A DNA stretch of 56,326 nucleotides, taken from positions 1 through 56,326 of the forward strand of contig NZ_FONE01000018.1 in NCBI RefSeq assembly GCF_900112825.1, in the 5' to 3' direction. Below are positions 10,894 through 20,768 of the stretch, in pieces. A program made the translations under genes and the position numbers. The notes below the pieces were generated by a model that had not been told where the DNA came from, made no database searches, and saw nothing but the letters and a program-made list of their open reading frames with translations. This DNA comes from Nitrosomonas sp. Nm166. GTDB lineage: Bacteria > Pseudomonadota > Gammaproteobacteria > Burkholderiales > Nitrosomonadaceae. The first letter of the stretch is position 1. Each line of letters opens with the position of its first letter.

Positions 10894-12405
10894 ATGAATC
10901 AACACTATCAGAATTTGGTTAAAAAATTGGAAGAAATTGCCCATTTGAACGGTGCGCTGAGTACGCTAGGTTGGGATCAGGAAGTCATGATGCCGCTAGG
11001 TGCAAGTGAAGCGCGTGCCAAGCAGATTGCAGCGCTGGCTGGTGTCATTCATGAACGCATAACCGATCCAGGGCTCGGGGATTGTCTGAATGAACTCAAA
11101 AATGTGGATCTCGATTCCTGGAATAAGGTGGAGCGCTGCAATATTCGTGAGGCGCGGCGCAGCTATGAACAAGAAACTCAAGTTCCTAAACAGTTGGTGC
11201 AGGAACTGGCCGAATTAAGCTCACTCGGGCATGGCATTTGGGTAGCAGCGCGCCAGGACAACAAATTTTCAAAATTTGCGCCGGTCATCAAACGTTTTCT
11301 GGAATTAAAGAAGGAATGGGCACAATGTGTCTGGCCTGACCTTAAACCCTACGACGCGAATATTGATTTGTTTGAGCGCGGCACAACAATGGAAATGATC
11401 ACGCCGATATTCGAGCGGCTAAAAGCGGAATTAATACCGTTGATTCATACCATTCAGAGCCGTTCTTATCAACCAGATACTTCATTTTTACAGGGTAAGT
11501 TTGCGCTGGATAAGCAGGAAGCACTAGCACGCAAAATAAGCCAAGACATGGGTTTTAATTTTTCGCAGGGACGTATGGATATGTCAGTGCATCCTTTTTG
11601 CGGCGGCAGTCATCCAACGGATGTGCGCATTACTACGCGTTACAAGGAAAGTAGTTTCATTGAATCGTTGTATGCGGTAATCCATGAAACGGGACATGCG
11701 ATTTATGAACAGGGACGCCCTGTTGCGATGGGGGATTTGCCGGCAGCGGAATCACTAACGATGGGCATTCATGAATCCCAGTCTCTGTTTTGGGAGCGCA
11801 TGATCGGACAAAGCAGGCCTTTTTGTACGCATTATTTTGAGATGATCCGTACAGCTTTTACAAATAATCTGCGATCTGTTACCGTCGATTCATTTTATCG
11901 CGCGATTAATATCTGCAAACCCGATTTTATCCGGGTAGAAGCTGATGAAGTGACTTATCCGCTGCATATTATTCTGCGCTACGAAATCGAGAAAGGTTTG
12001 TTTGATGGGTCTATATTGGTAGATGATTTGCCGCAGATCTGGAATGAACTGATGTTGAAGTATTTGGGTATTGAGCCGCCCACTGACGCGCTGGGCGTTT
12101 TACAGGACTCGCATTGGAGCGGAGGTGCATTTGGTTATTTTCCTTCTTATACTTTAGGTGCGATCTATGCATGTCAATTTTATAAAACACTGCTGAGTGA
12201 GCAACCCGATACCGAAAAAAATATTGCAGAAGGAAATTTTGTACCTATTAAAAATTGGTTAAACGAAAAAATCCATCGTCAGGGTAGGCTGTATACACCA
12301 CAACAGCTCGTTCAGCGCGTCACGGGCGAGGGCTTGAATCCGGATTATTTCGTTGATTACCTTAAGAACAAGTATCGTAAAATCTATAACCTGACTTCTA
12401 TCTAA
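10894..12405 (+). CDS. M32 family carboxypeptidase (Taq-type)
   Basis: This cytoplasmic zinc metallocarboxypeptidase of family M32 removes C-terminal residues from peptides. The zinc motif is H264-ETG-H268 (AVIHETGHAIYEQG), followed by HESQSLFWERMIG, which supplies the third ligand Glu. The 503-residue length is typical. No signal peptide is visible. It stands alone on the plus strand and converges on the endopeptidase gene with a gap of about 10 bases. Confidence 0.93.
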   Translation: MNQHYQNLVKKLEEIAHLNGALSTLGWDQEVMMPLGASEARAKQIAALAGVIHERITDPGLGDCLNELKNVDLDSWNKVERCNIREARRSYEQETQVPKQLVQELAELSSLGHGIWVAARQDNKFSKFAPVIKRFLELKKEWAQCVWPDLKPYDANIDLFERGTTMEMITPIFERLKAELIPLIHTIQSRSYQPDTSFLQGKFALDKQEALARKISQDMGFNFSQGRMDMSVHPFCGGSHPTDVRITTRYKESSFIESLYAVIHETGHAIYEQGRPVAMGDLPAAESLTMGIHESQSLFWERMIGQSRPFCTHYFEMIRTAFTNNLRSVTVDSFYRAINICKPDFIRVEADEVTYPLHIILRYEIEKGLFDGSILVDDLPQIWNELMLKYLGIEPPTDALGVLQDSHWSGGAFGYFPSYTLGAIYACQFYKTLLSEQPDTEKNIAEGNFVPIKNWLNEKIHRQGRLYTPQQLVQRVTGEGLNPDYFVDYLKNKYRKIYNLTSI

Positions 12406-12415
12406 TCCCAGTTTT

Positions 12416-13243
12416 TTATACTTGTCTGCGACCTTGATTGCCTTCTATCCATTTTTTTACGCGATTGGCGTCACCAATTCGGGTATTTTTGCCCCAGGAA
12501 TTCAATAAAACAATCACAACGGGCTGACCAGAAATGTTGGCTTGCATGACTAAGCAGCGTCCAGCTTCATTCAGATAGCCGGTTTTAGAAACACCAATTT
12601 CCCAATTCTGGTTATGCACCAGGCTATTGGAGTTGACATACTGTAACTGGCCGCGTTTATTTCCAGGTGATACAAAATGCTTGGATGTGGTTGAGAATTC
12701 CCGAATAGGAACATAGTTGTTGGAAGCGGATACCAGTTTCGCCAGATCCCGCGCGGTAGAGACATTTCCGCTATTCAGACCGGTAGAATCGACAAAGCGG
12801 CTGTTAACCATTCCAATTTTCTTGGCTTTTAGATTCATAGCCTGAACGAATGCTTGCGTGCCACCGGGATAAGTGCGACCTAATGCTGCTGCGGCGCGAT
12901 TTTCCGATGACATTAGCGCTAACCGTAATAATTCATGGCGTGGATAACTGCTGCCCACAGGCAATCGTGAAGACGTGCGTTTCAGTTTATCGACATCAGC
13001 TTGGGTAATAGTGATTTTTTCATTCGGTGGCAAGTGTGCGTCAAGAGTGACCATGGCGGTCATCAGCTTGGTAATGGAGGCGATTGGCATTACTTTGTCT
13101 GCATTTTTATCATAGATAATACGCTCATTTTGCGCATTAAAGACGATGGCAGCTTGCGATTTGATATCCGGATTGTTTTTCTGAGCAAGCGCATGATGGG
13201 AACAAAAAAATAGAATGCAAAATAACAGGACTGCTTGTTTCAT
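12416..13243 (-). CDS. pbpG: D-alanyl-D-alanine endopeptidase (PBP7 type)
   Basis: This exported S11 peptidase of the PBP7/8 group cuts D-Ala-meso-DAP cross-links. It has a signal peptide (MKQAVLLFCILFFCSHHALA) and the motifs S56-IT-K59, S113-E-N115 and K220-T-G222. SEN rather than SGN fits PBP7-like endopeptidases. It lacks the C-terminal beta domain and anchor of the dacA product, so it is probably soluble in the periplasm. GGAGATGAG precedes the ATG. Confidence 0.9.
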   Translation of the reverse strand: MKQAVLLFCILFFCSHHALAQKNNPDIKSQAAIVFNAQNERIIYDKNADKVMPIASITKLMTAMVTLDAHLPPNEKITITQADVDKLKRTSSRLPVGSSYPRHELLRLALMSSENRAAAALGRTYPGGTQAFVQAMNLKAKKIGMVNSRFVDSTGLNSGNVSTARDLAKLVSASNNYVPIREFSTTSKHFVSPGNKRGQLQYVNSNSLVHNQNWEIGVSKTGYLNEAGRCLVMQANISGQPVVIVLLNSWGKNTRIGDANRVKKWIEGNQGRRQV

Positions 13244-13584
13244 TCTTTCTCATCTCCAATGATTGATAAATTTTTTAAATTATTTTTAAAACTTTTGTGG
13301 TAGCGGAAAACAATCAGAAAGTCATTCAATAAATCCGTGATTATTTCCTATCAAATGGCTGGAATTCCGGATTATTACGATATAATTGCTTGGCTGGATG
13401 AGGAACAAAATAGCCTGCAATGCAAAATGCCGCACATTTTACTATAGATTTGAGCGCATTTTAATAAAAATTAAGAATAATAAGTTCTTTGTTTATAGAA
13501 GGTTATGCACTTCTATTAAGAATTTTCATCAATAAATATGATTTAGGTAACTGAAAAGAACCATAACTTAAGTGATTTTCTCCT
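13244..13584. other. AT-rich intergenic region
   Basis: These 341 bases between the divergent endopeptidase and acyltransferase genes are strongly AT-rich with several A/T runs. They must carry both promoters, but no convincing -35/-10 pair, operator or small gene could be picked out by eye. Confidence 0.5.
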
Positions 13585-14403
13585 ATGTCATCCTGCACAA
13601 CAAGCCTGATGCAGAAAACTACTCCGCTATTATTACGCCTTATTCGCCTGATTCAATTGCTGTTACATGTCACTTCAGGATTATTGCAATCATTTGCTTA
13701 TCCATTTTTCCCGCTGCACATTCAGCGGCACATCATGCAACAGTGGGCAAGTAGCCTATTGTCGATTCTGAATATTAAATTGCATTGTCATGGCAGACTG
13801 CCAGGTCCGGAAGTAACACGTGCATTGTTTGCTGCTAATCACGTATCGTGGTTGGATATCTGTGTATTGATGGCAGCATGTCCGAGCCGGTTTGTGGCTA
13901 AATCAGAGATCAATGATTGGCCAGTATTAGGATTAATGAGTAGAAATACGGCTACATTATTTATTGAGCGCGCAAAACGTAACGATACTTTACGCATCAA
14001 TCAACAAATTATTGAGGTACTGGAAAAGGGCGAACGTGTTACAGTTTTTCCAGAAGGAACCACGACAGATGGTACAGAATTAAGTCATTTTCATGCTTCA
14101 CTGCTGCAATCGGCTATCACTGCAGATGCGCTACTTTATCCTGTAGCTATTTGTTATCGCAATGTGGCGGGAGATATTTGCCAGGAAGTTGCTTTTATAG
14201 AACCCTCGCTGGTTTTATCGTTACAAAGAATACTGCGTCAGGTAAAAATTGATGTTGAATTAACTTTTGATGAGCCAATTCAATGCGGGACGAAGAATCG
14301 GCGGGAATTAGCCCGTTTAGCGGAACGAGCGATTGCGGATACGCTGTCACTGCCTATCCCACACAAGAAAGTTGAAAAACTTTTCGGTCCTCCAGCCGGA
14401 TAG
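13585..14403 (+). CDS. plsC: 1-acyl-sn-glycerol-3-phosphate acyltransferase
   Basis: PlsC-family enzymes acylate lysophosphatidic acid in phospholipid synthesis. The NHVSWLD (Hx4D) catalytic motif and FPEGTTTDG substrate motif are clear, and a hydrophobic N-terminal segment (LLLRLIRLIQLLLHV) anchors the protein in the inner membrane. The ATG at 13585 is used; a second ATG at 13609 is possible, and neither has a strong ribosome site. The 3' end runs 50 bases into the convergent apaH gene, an unusually long tail-to-tail overlap. Confidence 0.88.
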   Translation: MSSCTTSLMQKTTPLLLRLIRLIQLLLHVTSGLLQSFAYPFFPLHIQRHIMQQWASSLLSILNIKLHCHGRLPGPEVTRALFAANHVSWLDICVLMAACPSRFVAKSEINDWPVLGLMSRNTATLFIERAKRNDTLRINQQIIEVLEKGERVTVFPEGTTTDGTELSHFHASLLQSAITADALLYPVAICYRNVAGDICQEVAFIEPSLVLSLQRILRQVKIDVELTFDEPIQCGTKNRRELARLAERAIADTLSLPIPHKKVEKLFGPPAG

Positions 14404-15157
14404 CAGTTAATTGCCTGCCCCAAACGCAGCCACTATCTAACGCAATCAAATTATCCGTCAGATATAATCCTAATGCAGACCAATGTCCACAGATGATGGT
14501 ATGGTGCTGACTGGCCCGCTGAGGCAAGTTAAACCATGGCAAATAACCCAAGGGAATGGATTGCGGATCACCTTTGAAAGCAAGATTCATTTTGCCATCC
14601 CGTGTGCAAATGCGCATCCGTGTCATCGCATTGATGATCACCCGCAAGCGTACATTACTTGGCCATTCATCCTGCCAGTAATTGGGTTCATTGCCATACA
14701 TGGATGCTAATAATTCCTGATCATTGTCTTGACGCAAAGCATTTTCAACTTCGCGGGCCAATTGCTCAGCTTGTGCAATTGACCAGGATGGTAATAATCC
14801 TGCATGTACCATGGCATATGGACCCGCGACATAAAATAACCTTTGCTGTCGCAACCAGTGCAATAGTTCATCTCGATCAGGTGCATCCAGAACGGGCCGG
14901 ATAGTGTCCTTGGGGTTGCTTTTTATTATTCCTGCTGCGACCATTAATAAATGCAGATCATGATTACCCAGTACCATGATCACTGCGTCGCCAGCCTGTT
15001 TGATATACCGCAATAGCGGTAATGAATCTGGGCCACGATTAACAATATCTCCGACCAGCCATAGTTTGTCTTGAGCAGGATCGAACTGGATAAGATCCAT
15101 CAGACGCTGAAATGCCGTAAAGCAGCCTTGAAGATCACCCATTGCATAAGTTGCCAT
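14354..15157 (-). CDS. apaH: Diadenosine tetraphosphatase (symmetrical)
   Basis: ApaH splits Ap4A into two ADP and also removes Np4 caps from RNA. The metallophosphatase motifs are GDLQGC (7-12), GDIVNRGPDSL and GNHDLHLL. The later His motif is CGHWSALG. The 267-residue length is normal. The last 50 bases overlap plsC on the opposite strand. dapB lies upstream on the same strand, about 57 bases away. Confidence 0.95.
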   Translation of the reverse strand: MATYAMGDLQGCFTAFQRLMDLIQFDPAQDKLWLVGDIVNRGPDSLPLLRYIKQAGDAVIMVLGNHDLHLLMVAAGIIKSNPKDTIRPVLDAPDRDELLHWLRQQRLFYVAGPYAMVHAGLLPSWSIAQAEQLAREVENALRQDNDQELLASMYGNEPNYWQDEWPSNVRLRVIINAMTRMRICTRDGKMNLAFKGDPQSIPLGYLPWFNLPQRASQHHTIICGHWSALGLYLTDNLIALDSGCVWGRQLTAIRLEDRKVFQLSCVG

Positions 15158-15214
15158 TGTCGGCTGCCGTTTGTTTTATTTAAATGGTATTTGATCTATG
15201 ATCACTGTAAGTAT

Positions 15215-16045
<831 letters not shown>

Positions 16046-16075
16046 TTAAATAAAAAATGAATATAAACTATCAGT

Positions 16076-16477
16076 TTACTTTGTTTCCGTCTCTTCAGGT
16101 TTGCTCGTTGCAGGTTCTGGTCTGGCTTCTGCAGGCTTGGGCTTTATCGGATCTTTGGAGAAACTTAAATAATTCTCCATATTGATCAGCTTGTCATCTT
16201 CAAAAAATATGGTTAATCTTTTCTGCTCAACGAGATCGCCACTTTCTCGCAATACATAAACATAATCCCATCGATTGTCACGGAAGGTATCGACGATCAA
16301 GGGCGATCCCATGACAAACAAAACTTGGGATTTGGTCATACCAGGTTTTAATTTTTCTAGCATTTCTTCGGTAACCACGTTGCCTTGCTGTACATCAATT
16401 TTGTAGAGAATATGAGGAAGAAATGAGCACCCTGTCAAGACTAGAGAAATGAGCAGCATGAAAGTTTTTACAACCAT
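16076..16477 (-). CDS. bamE: Outer membrane protein assembly factor BamE
   Basis: This small lipoprotein belongs to the BAM complex that folds outer membrane beta-barrels. It has a lipoprotein signal with lipobox LVLTGC (Cys16) and a SmpA/OmlA domain (GNVVTEEMLEKLKPGMTKSQVLFVMGSP). The C-terminus is a Pro/Glu/Ala/Lys-rich tail. It is divergent from fur, an arrangement common in proteobacteria. Confidence 0.93.
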   Translation of the reverse strand: MVVKTFMLLISLVLTGCSFLPHILYKIDVQQGNVVTEEMLEKLKPGMTKSQVLFVMGSPLIVDTFRDNRWDYVYVLRESGDLVEQKRLTIFFEDDKLINMENYLSFSKDPIKPKPAEARPEPATSKPEETETK

Positions 16478-16554
16478 TTTATTGATATGATATGTTTCTA
16501 ATGTAAGCGTAACACTATATGATACAGTAAATTATTTTTTGAACAGAGATAACC

Positions 16555-16995
16555 ATGAGTAATTCCGGCGATCTGAAAAGCATAGATCTCAAAAACATTG
16601 GGCTTAAAACAACCTTACCACGACTTAAGATCCTGAATTTGTTTGAACAAAGCAGTGTGCGTCACCTATCTGCTGAAGATGTTTATAAGGAATTGCTAAA
16701 TGAAGGTGAAGACATAGGTTTGGCTACTGTATATCGTGTTTTAACACAGTTTGAGCAAGCTGGTTTGTTGGAACGACATCATTTTGAAAGCGGCAAAGCC
16801 GTATTTGAGCTAAAAAGCGATGGTCATCATGATCATTTGGTTTGCCTGCAATGTGGTCGTGTAGAAGAATTCTATGATGCGGAAATAGAAAAACGCCAAA
16901 TCGCTATTGCCCAAGATCATGGATTTAAATTACAGGAGCATTCATTATCCCTCTATGCGGATTGCATTAAGCCAGCTTGCCCTTATCGAAAGTAA
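16555..16995 (+). CDS. fur: Ferric uptake regulator
   Basis: Fur is the iron-responsive repressor. An N-terminal winged helix (about 20-85) is followed by the dimerisation and metal domain, with [11 protein letters not shown] (regulatory site plus CxxC zinc site) and a second Cys pair in [10 protein letters not shown]. The 146-residue length is normal. The start follows a divergent promoter region shared with bamE. mltB begins four bases after the fur stop, so the two genes are probably read together. Confidence 0.95.
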   Translation: MSNSGDLKSIDLKNIGLKTTLPRLKILNLFEQSSVRHLSAEDVYKELLNEGEDIGLATVYRVLTQFEQAGLLERHHFESGKAVFELKSDGHHDHLVCLQCGRVEEFYDAEIEKRQIAIAQDHGFKLQEHSLSLYADCIKPACPYRK

Positions 16996-16999
16996 GAGA

Positions 17000-18415
17000 A
17001 TGCAAGTGCTTGTATCAAGCTATTCAATAAAAATTAAGGAAACGCTGATTAATTCGGCGAACGTGATGAAGCGCGAGGCGCACGGAACGCAGCAACCGAG
17101 ACATATCAATCAGATAGACGAGGAAGCGAATACCGCGCAACAAAGCGATTCGCCCGTGCAGTCAATTAATCAGCGTTTCCTTAAGTTTTCCCTACTTTAC
17201 AGACTAAGTTGCGGGTATATATTTTTAGGAATACTGGTATTTTCTGGCTGGATACCAGCTGTCCATGCGGATAACAATCAGTTTAGTGAATGCATAGCCA
17301 GAATCGGTTCTCAAGCAAGAACTGTAGGGATCTCCGATAGAACGGTTCAGCAAGTATTGAGCAAGACTAAATACTTACAGCGCATCATTGAATTGGATCG
17401 GCGCCAGCCAGAATTCACACAGACATTTGCAAATTACTTTAACATACGTATTAATGATGAGCGCATTCAGCGCGGCCGAGAATTATTAGTCAGATATCGT
17501 ACTTTATTGGATCAGATTCAACAAGAAACCGGTGTTCCGGCACAATATCTGATTTCATTCTGGGGTTTGGAAACTAATTATGGCACTCATTTTGGTGATT
17601 GGTCGGTCCCTGATTCCTTAGCTACGCTTGCGTGCGATCAACGCCGCAGTAATTTTTTTACACAAGAATTGCTCAATGCGATGCGTATCATTGATGTGGG
17701 GGATATTTCTCCTGAGCGGATGATTGGATCGTGGGCAGGGGCGATGGGACATATGCAGTTCATGCCGTCAACTTTTCTAAGTTATGCTAAAGATATCGAT
17801 GGCGATGGACGCCGTGATCTATGGGGCAGCATTCCGGATGCTTTGGGGTCAGCGGCAAACTTTTTGCAGCAACTGGGCTGGATTTCAGGATTAAATTGGG
17901 GACAAGAAGTTCGATTGCCACCGGCTTTTGATTATTCGTTGGCCGGACGAGATCAAATGCTGAGTCAGGCGGAATGGGCAAAACTGGGTATTACCACAGC
18001 ATCTGGAGCGCCATTGCCGCCGATAGAACAGAGAGCTGCATTACTCGTTCCCGCCGGCCATCAAGGACCGGCTTTTTTGGTTACCAGGAATTTTTATATT
18101 CTCATGCGTTGGAATCGATCTGAATTTTACGCCTTGTCAGTAGGGCACTTGGCAGATCGTATTGCAGGCGCAGTTGCATTACAACGCACGCCACCAGTTG
18201 ATACTATAAGAATAACACGGGAACAGGTGCGCCAGCTTCAAATAGATTTGTCGAAATTAGGTATTGATGCCGGCGAAGCCGACGGTGTCATGGGTTCAGC
18301 GACGCGTCAGGCGATCAGTCGTTTTCAGCAAAAGACGCAACGTATTGCAGATGGCCATCTGGATGTCACAGTGTTAATTGCTATTCGAGAGGCAGCCAGC
18401 TCTTTATCCCGCTAA
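17000..18415 (+). CDS. mltB: Lytic murein transglycosylase B with element-interrupted signal peptide
   Basis: MltB-type enzymes cleave peptidoglycan to 1,6-anhydromuropeptides. The catalytic Glu lies in WGLETNYG, the domain continues to about residue 370, and a peptidoglycan-binding domain ends the protein (LGIDAGEADGVMGSATRQAISRFQQ). The ATG at 17000, four bases after fur, would encode a normal signal peptide, MQVLVSSYSIKIK joined to FSLLYRLSCGYIFLGILVF, if the 147 bases from 17038 to 17184 were absent. That insertion is exactly 49 codons without a stop, so the frame survives but the N-region is about 49 residues too long. An ATG inside the element (17066) is an alternative start. No lipobox is seen. 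Confidence 0.85.
   Translation: MQVLVSSYSIKIKETLINSANVMKREAHGTQQPRHINQIDEEANTAQQSDSPVQSINQRFLKFSLLYRLSCGYIFLGILVFSGWIPAVHADNNQFSECIARIGSQARTVGISDRTVQQVLSKTKYLQRIIELDRRQPEFTQTFANYFNIRINDERIQRGRELLVRYRTLLDQIQQETGVPAQYLISFWGLETNYGTHFGDWSVPDSLATLACDQRRSNFFTQELLNAMRIIDVGDISPERMIGSWAGAMGHMQFMPSTFLSYAKDIDGDGRRDLWGSIPDALGSAANFLQQLGWISGLNWGQEVRLPPAFDYSLAGRDQMLSQAEWAKLGITTASGAPLPPIEQRAALLVPAGHQGPAFLVTRNFYILMRWNRSEFYALSVGHLADRIAGAVALQRTPPVDTIRITREQVRQLQIDLSKLGIDAGEADGVMGSATRQAISRFQQKTQRIADGHLDVTVLIAIREAASSLSR
17038..17180. mobile_element. 143-bp MITE-like element with 17-bp inverted repeats and TTAA duplication
   Basis: The ends are perfect 17-base inverted repeats (GGAAACGCTGATTAATT at 17038-17054 and its complement at 17164-17180). 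They are flanked on both sides by TTAA (17034-17037 and 17181-17184), which is either a target duplication or part of a 21-base repeat. The interior has no transposase. It is open in the mltB frame. The size, ends and lack of coding capacity fit a non-autonomous MITE. Removing the element plus one TTAA restores a continuous mltB signal peptide. Confidence 0.8.
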
Positions 18416-18452
18416 AATATGGAAAAACTGGTATCTCAGATTTAACTCAAAT

Positions 18453-19439
18453 TTAATTCAGTAGATGTTTAATTGCTGCTTGTTCGTTAACCAATTCCTG
18501 GTAGCTTTTCTGCATTCTTTCCTTGTCCCGTTCATTTATTTCTAATCCCTGAACAATTTCATACTGACCGTTCTGACAGATAATTGGGAAGCTGAAGATG
18601 ACGCCAGCAGGAATACCATAGCTGCCATCGGAAGGTACTCCCATTGAAACCCAATTGTCTTCCGGAGTGCCAAAAACCCAATCTTGCATATGATTAATAA
18701 TGGCATTGGCGGCGCTGGCGGCGCTTGACCTGCCACGACGCGCTTCGATAATTGCCGCGCCGCGTTTCTGGACTGTCGGGATGAAGTGGTTTTCTATCCA
18801 TGCAGGATCTGCTAACAAAGAGGTTACTTTGTTGTTACCGATGGTTGCATGACTTAAATCAGGAAATTGTGTATTGGAATGATTGCCCCATACGATTATT
18901 TTCTTTACATCTGACACAGGCACTCGCAGCTTTAACGCAACCTGAGATAATGCACGATTATGATCCAACCGCAACATTGCTGAGAAATTACCAGGATCAA
19001 GATCGGGAGCATTTTTTAGAGTGATGTAAGCATTCGTATTGGCAGGATTGCCAACGACTAACACTTTGACATTCCGCTTGGCGACTGCATTGAGTGCTTT
19101 TCCTTGTTCAATAAAAATAGGACCATTGGCTGCAAGGAGGTCTTTGCGTTCCATATTTTCCCCGCGCGGGCGTGCACCTACCAGCAAAGCAATATCGACA
19201 TTATTGAACGCAACTTCTGGATTGTCTGTAGTAATAATTTCTCTTAATAACGGGAAGGCACAGTCATAAAGCTCCATGACAATGCCATCAAACAAGGGCT
19301 GCGCATCAGTAATATCATGTAACTGTAGAATAATCGGCTGGTCTTTGCCAAACATATCACCTGCCGCTATGCGATATAGCAGGCTATAGCAAATCTGTCC
19401 AGTTGCGCCAGTGACAGCAATACGAATAGGCGGTTTCAT
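18453..19439 (-). CDS. mdh: Malate dehydrogenase
   Basis: This NAD-dependent TCA-cycle enzyme oxidises malate to oxaloacetate. The Rossmann motif is [30 protein letters not shown] and the catalytic WGNHSNTQ are all present. At 328 residues it belongs to the longer bacterial and cytosolic-type group rather than the 312-residue E. coli type. It is convergent with mltB and has its own upstream region. Confidence 0.96.
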   Translation of the reverse strand: MKPPIRIAVTGATGQICYSLLYRIAAGDMFGKDQPIILQLHDITDAQPLFDGIVMELYDCAFPLLREIITTDNPEVAFNNVDIALLVGARPRGENMERKDLLAANGPIFIEQGKALNAVAKRNVKVLVVGNPANTNAYITLKNAPDLDPGNFSAMLRLDHNRALSQVALKLRVPVSDVKKIIVWGNHSNTQFPDLSHATIGNNKVTSLLADPAWIENHFIPTVQKRGAAIIEARRGRSSAASAANAIINHMQDWVFGTPEDNWVSMGVPSDGSYGIPAGVIFSFPIICQNGQYEIVQGLEINERDKERMQKSYQELVNEQAAIKHLLN

Positions 19440-19790
19440 TTATTCCAATCCTCTAGAAACTACCAATAGACTGAGAAAATTGGCGGTATATGGGGAAAAG
19501 TAAACAAATTATACTTGGAATCAAAGTCTCGCGGAAGAGCAAGTTTATTCACAAAGTAACAGAGCCATGTCATTTCATAGTATCAAATTTAAAGAAAGGC
19601 TTTGGAAAGTACGGAATTGGATCAATACAATATTCATGAGAACTCACTTCTCCAGATGAAATGTACGATTACGTACAGACTAGCATGAGGATGAGGAGGA
19701 TTATAAAAAATAGCTTGGTATTATTTGTTATGGTTCTTCTAACGATTTTAAAAGAAAACCTTATCATTATTAGATTAAAAAGAGCTCATT
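19440..19790. other. Intergenic region with an imperfect operator-like dyad
   Basis: These 351 AT-rich bases separate the divergent mdh and entericidin genes. At 19662-19677 there is a TGTACG-ATTA-CGTACA dyad (six-base arms, four-base centre), about 113 bases before the entericidin start. No other gene or clear promoter is seen. Confidence 0.35.
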
Positions 19791-19916
19791 ATGAAAATGT
19801 TAACTTTTATGATTGCCTTGATTGCTGTTATTCAGTTATCTGCATGCAACACTATGAGAGGAGTGGGGAAGGATGTTCAGAGTGGTGGCAGAGCAATTGA
19901 AAAGTCTGCAGACTAG
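19791..19916 (+). CDS. Entericidin-type small lipoprotein
   Basis: This 41-codon gene encodes an entericidin A/B-family lipoprotein. MKMLTFMIALIAVIQLSAC is a lipoprotein signal with lipobox LSAC (Cys19). It is followed by NTMRGVGKDVQSGGRAIEKS, the family pattern of a Gly-rich segment with GKDVQxGG and a charged helix. In enterics EcnA and EcnB are antidote and toxin lipoproteins linked to stationary phase; here only one copy is seen. Weak GAG site upstream of the ATG. It reads in a different frame from a longer open frame covering the same bases. Confidence 0.85.
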   Translation: MKMLTFMIALIAVIQLSACNTMRGVGKDVQSGGRAIEKSAD

Positions 19917-20241
19917 CTACTAAAAGGCTAGAGACGAAGAGATTCATTGCTTTGAGGAACTTATAAGACTATTGAACGTTGAATTTTCCAAAGGCCAATA
20001 ACTGTACTCATAACCGTGGATAATCGCGGCACACTCACATCCATCTGAGTCAATGGATATCTATAAATTATGTGAACGATGAATAGAGGAAAATCTATGA
20101 TCGATAGCTGTGAAGTACTTCAGCTAAATCTTTAGCTGCTTGGATTCATTATTGCTTCCTTCTAGTAAGAGCCCCACAGTGCAATTACTTATCTTATATG
20201 TGATATTGAGTTTGCATTAATTCAAAAATAGGAAAATAATC
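19917..20241. other. Intergenic region, nothing recognised
   Basis: These 325 bases between the entericidin and the PLDc_N gene contain no open frame of note, no RNA gene recognised by eye and no clear terminator. Confidence 0.4.
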
Positions 20242-20430
20242 ATGGATATTGAAGTTGGTGGTATTTCTGGTCTTATTTTGTTAGTCCTGGATGTATGGGC
20301 AATTGTAAAGGTCACTCAAAGTTCAGCATCTACAGGTAACAAAGTATTATGGATAGTAATAATTTTGATTCTGCCTTTAGTCGGTTTGATTCTGTGGTTT
20401 TTTTTGGGGCCAAGAGAGAGGATAACTTAG
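20242..20430 (+). CDS. PLDc_N family small membrane protein
   Basis: The 62-residue protein has two membrane helices (ISGLILLVLDVWAIVKV and VLWIVIILILPLVGLILWFFLG) and ends in the GPRER motif. This is the PLDc_N module found at the N-terminus of cardiolipin synthases and also as stand-alone small proteins. No phospholipase domain follows, so an enzymatic role is not supported; a membrane-stress role would be a guess. It starts at ATG with AATAGGAAAATA upstream. Confidence 0.8.
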   Translation: MDIEVGGISGLILLVLDVWAIVKVTQSSASTGNKVLWIVIILILPLVGLILWFFLGPRERIT

Positions 20431-20768
20431 TAAGCCACTAGAAAGTCAACTTGAACATTGTAATGATTGTTTGATATATTTGTACCAGTTTGTACCAGTT
20501 TTAATGAATAGTTGGTTCAGCATTTAAAAACTATTAATATATATTAATCAGCCACTTATATTATTAAGTAAGCCAACAGATATGCGATCAGTTCGGTAAC
20601 TGTACAGTCTGGTTTGAGCTTGTACAGATGTACAGGTTATGCATTCTTAACCATTTTAATCAAGAAACCTTCGGTAGCATCATTCATCACTGTTGGAATC
20701 CGATTTATCTCGATTTTCCAGTCGTAGCCTCTAGAATGACTTGGTCTTAGGTTTGGCTTACGTAAGTT
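20431..20768. other. Intergenic region with short phased repeats
   Basis: These 338 bases hold a 10-base tandem repeat (TGTACCAGTT twice, 20481-20500) and three copies of the palindrome TGTACA at 20601, 20621 and 20629. The pattern might be a regulator-binding region, but no regulator is known. No intact gene is seen. Confidence 0.3.

Noticed and set aside
16907..16999. mltB frame extended upstream into fur
   Set aside because: This part lies inside the conserved fur coding sequence; the ATG at 17000 right after the fur stop explains the ancestral signal peptide.
19661..19900. 79-codon open frame upstream of and across the entericidin gene
   Set aside because: Composition is not protein-like, and the lipoprotein in another frame is a far better explanation of the same bases.
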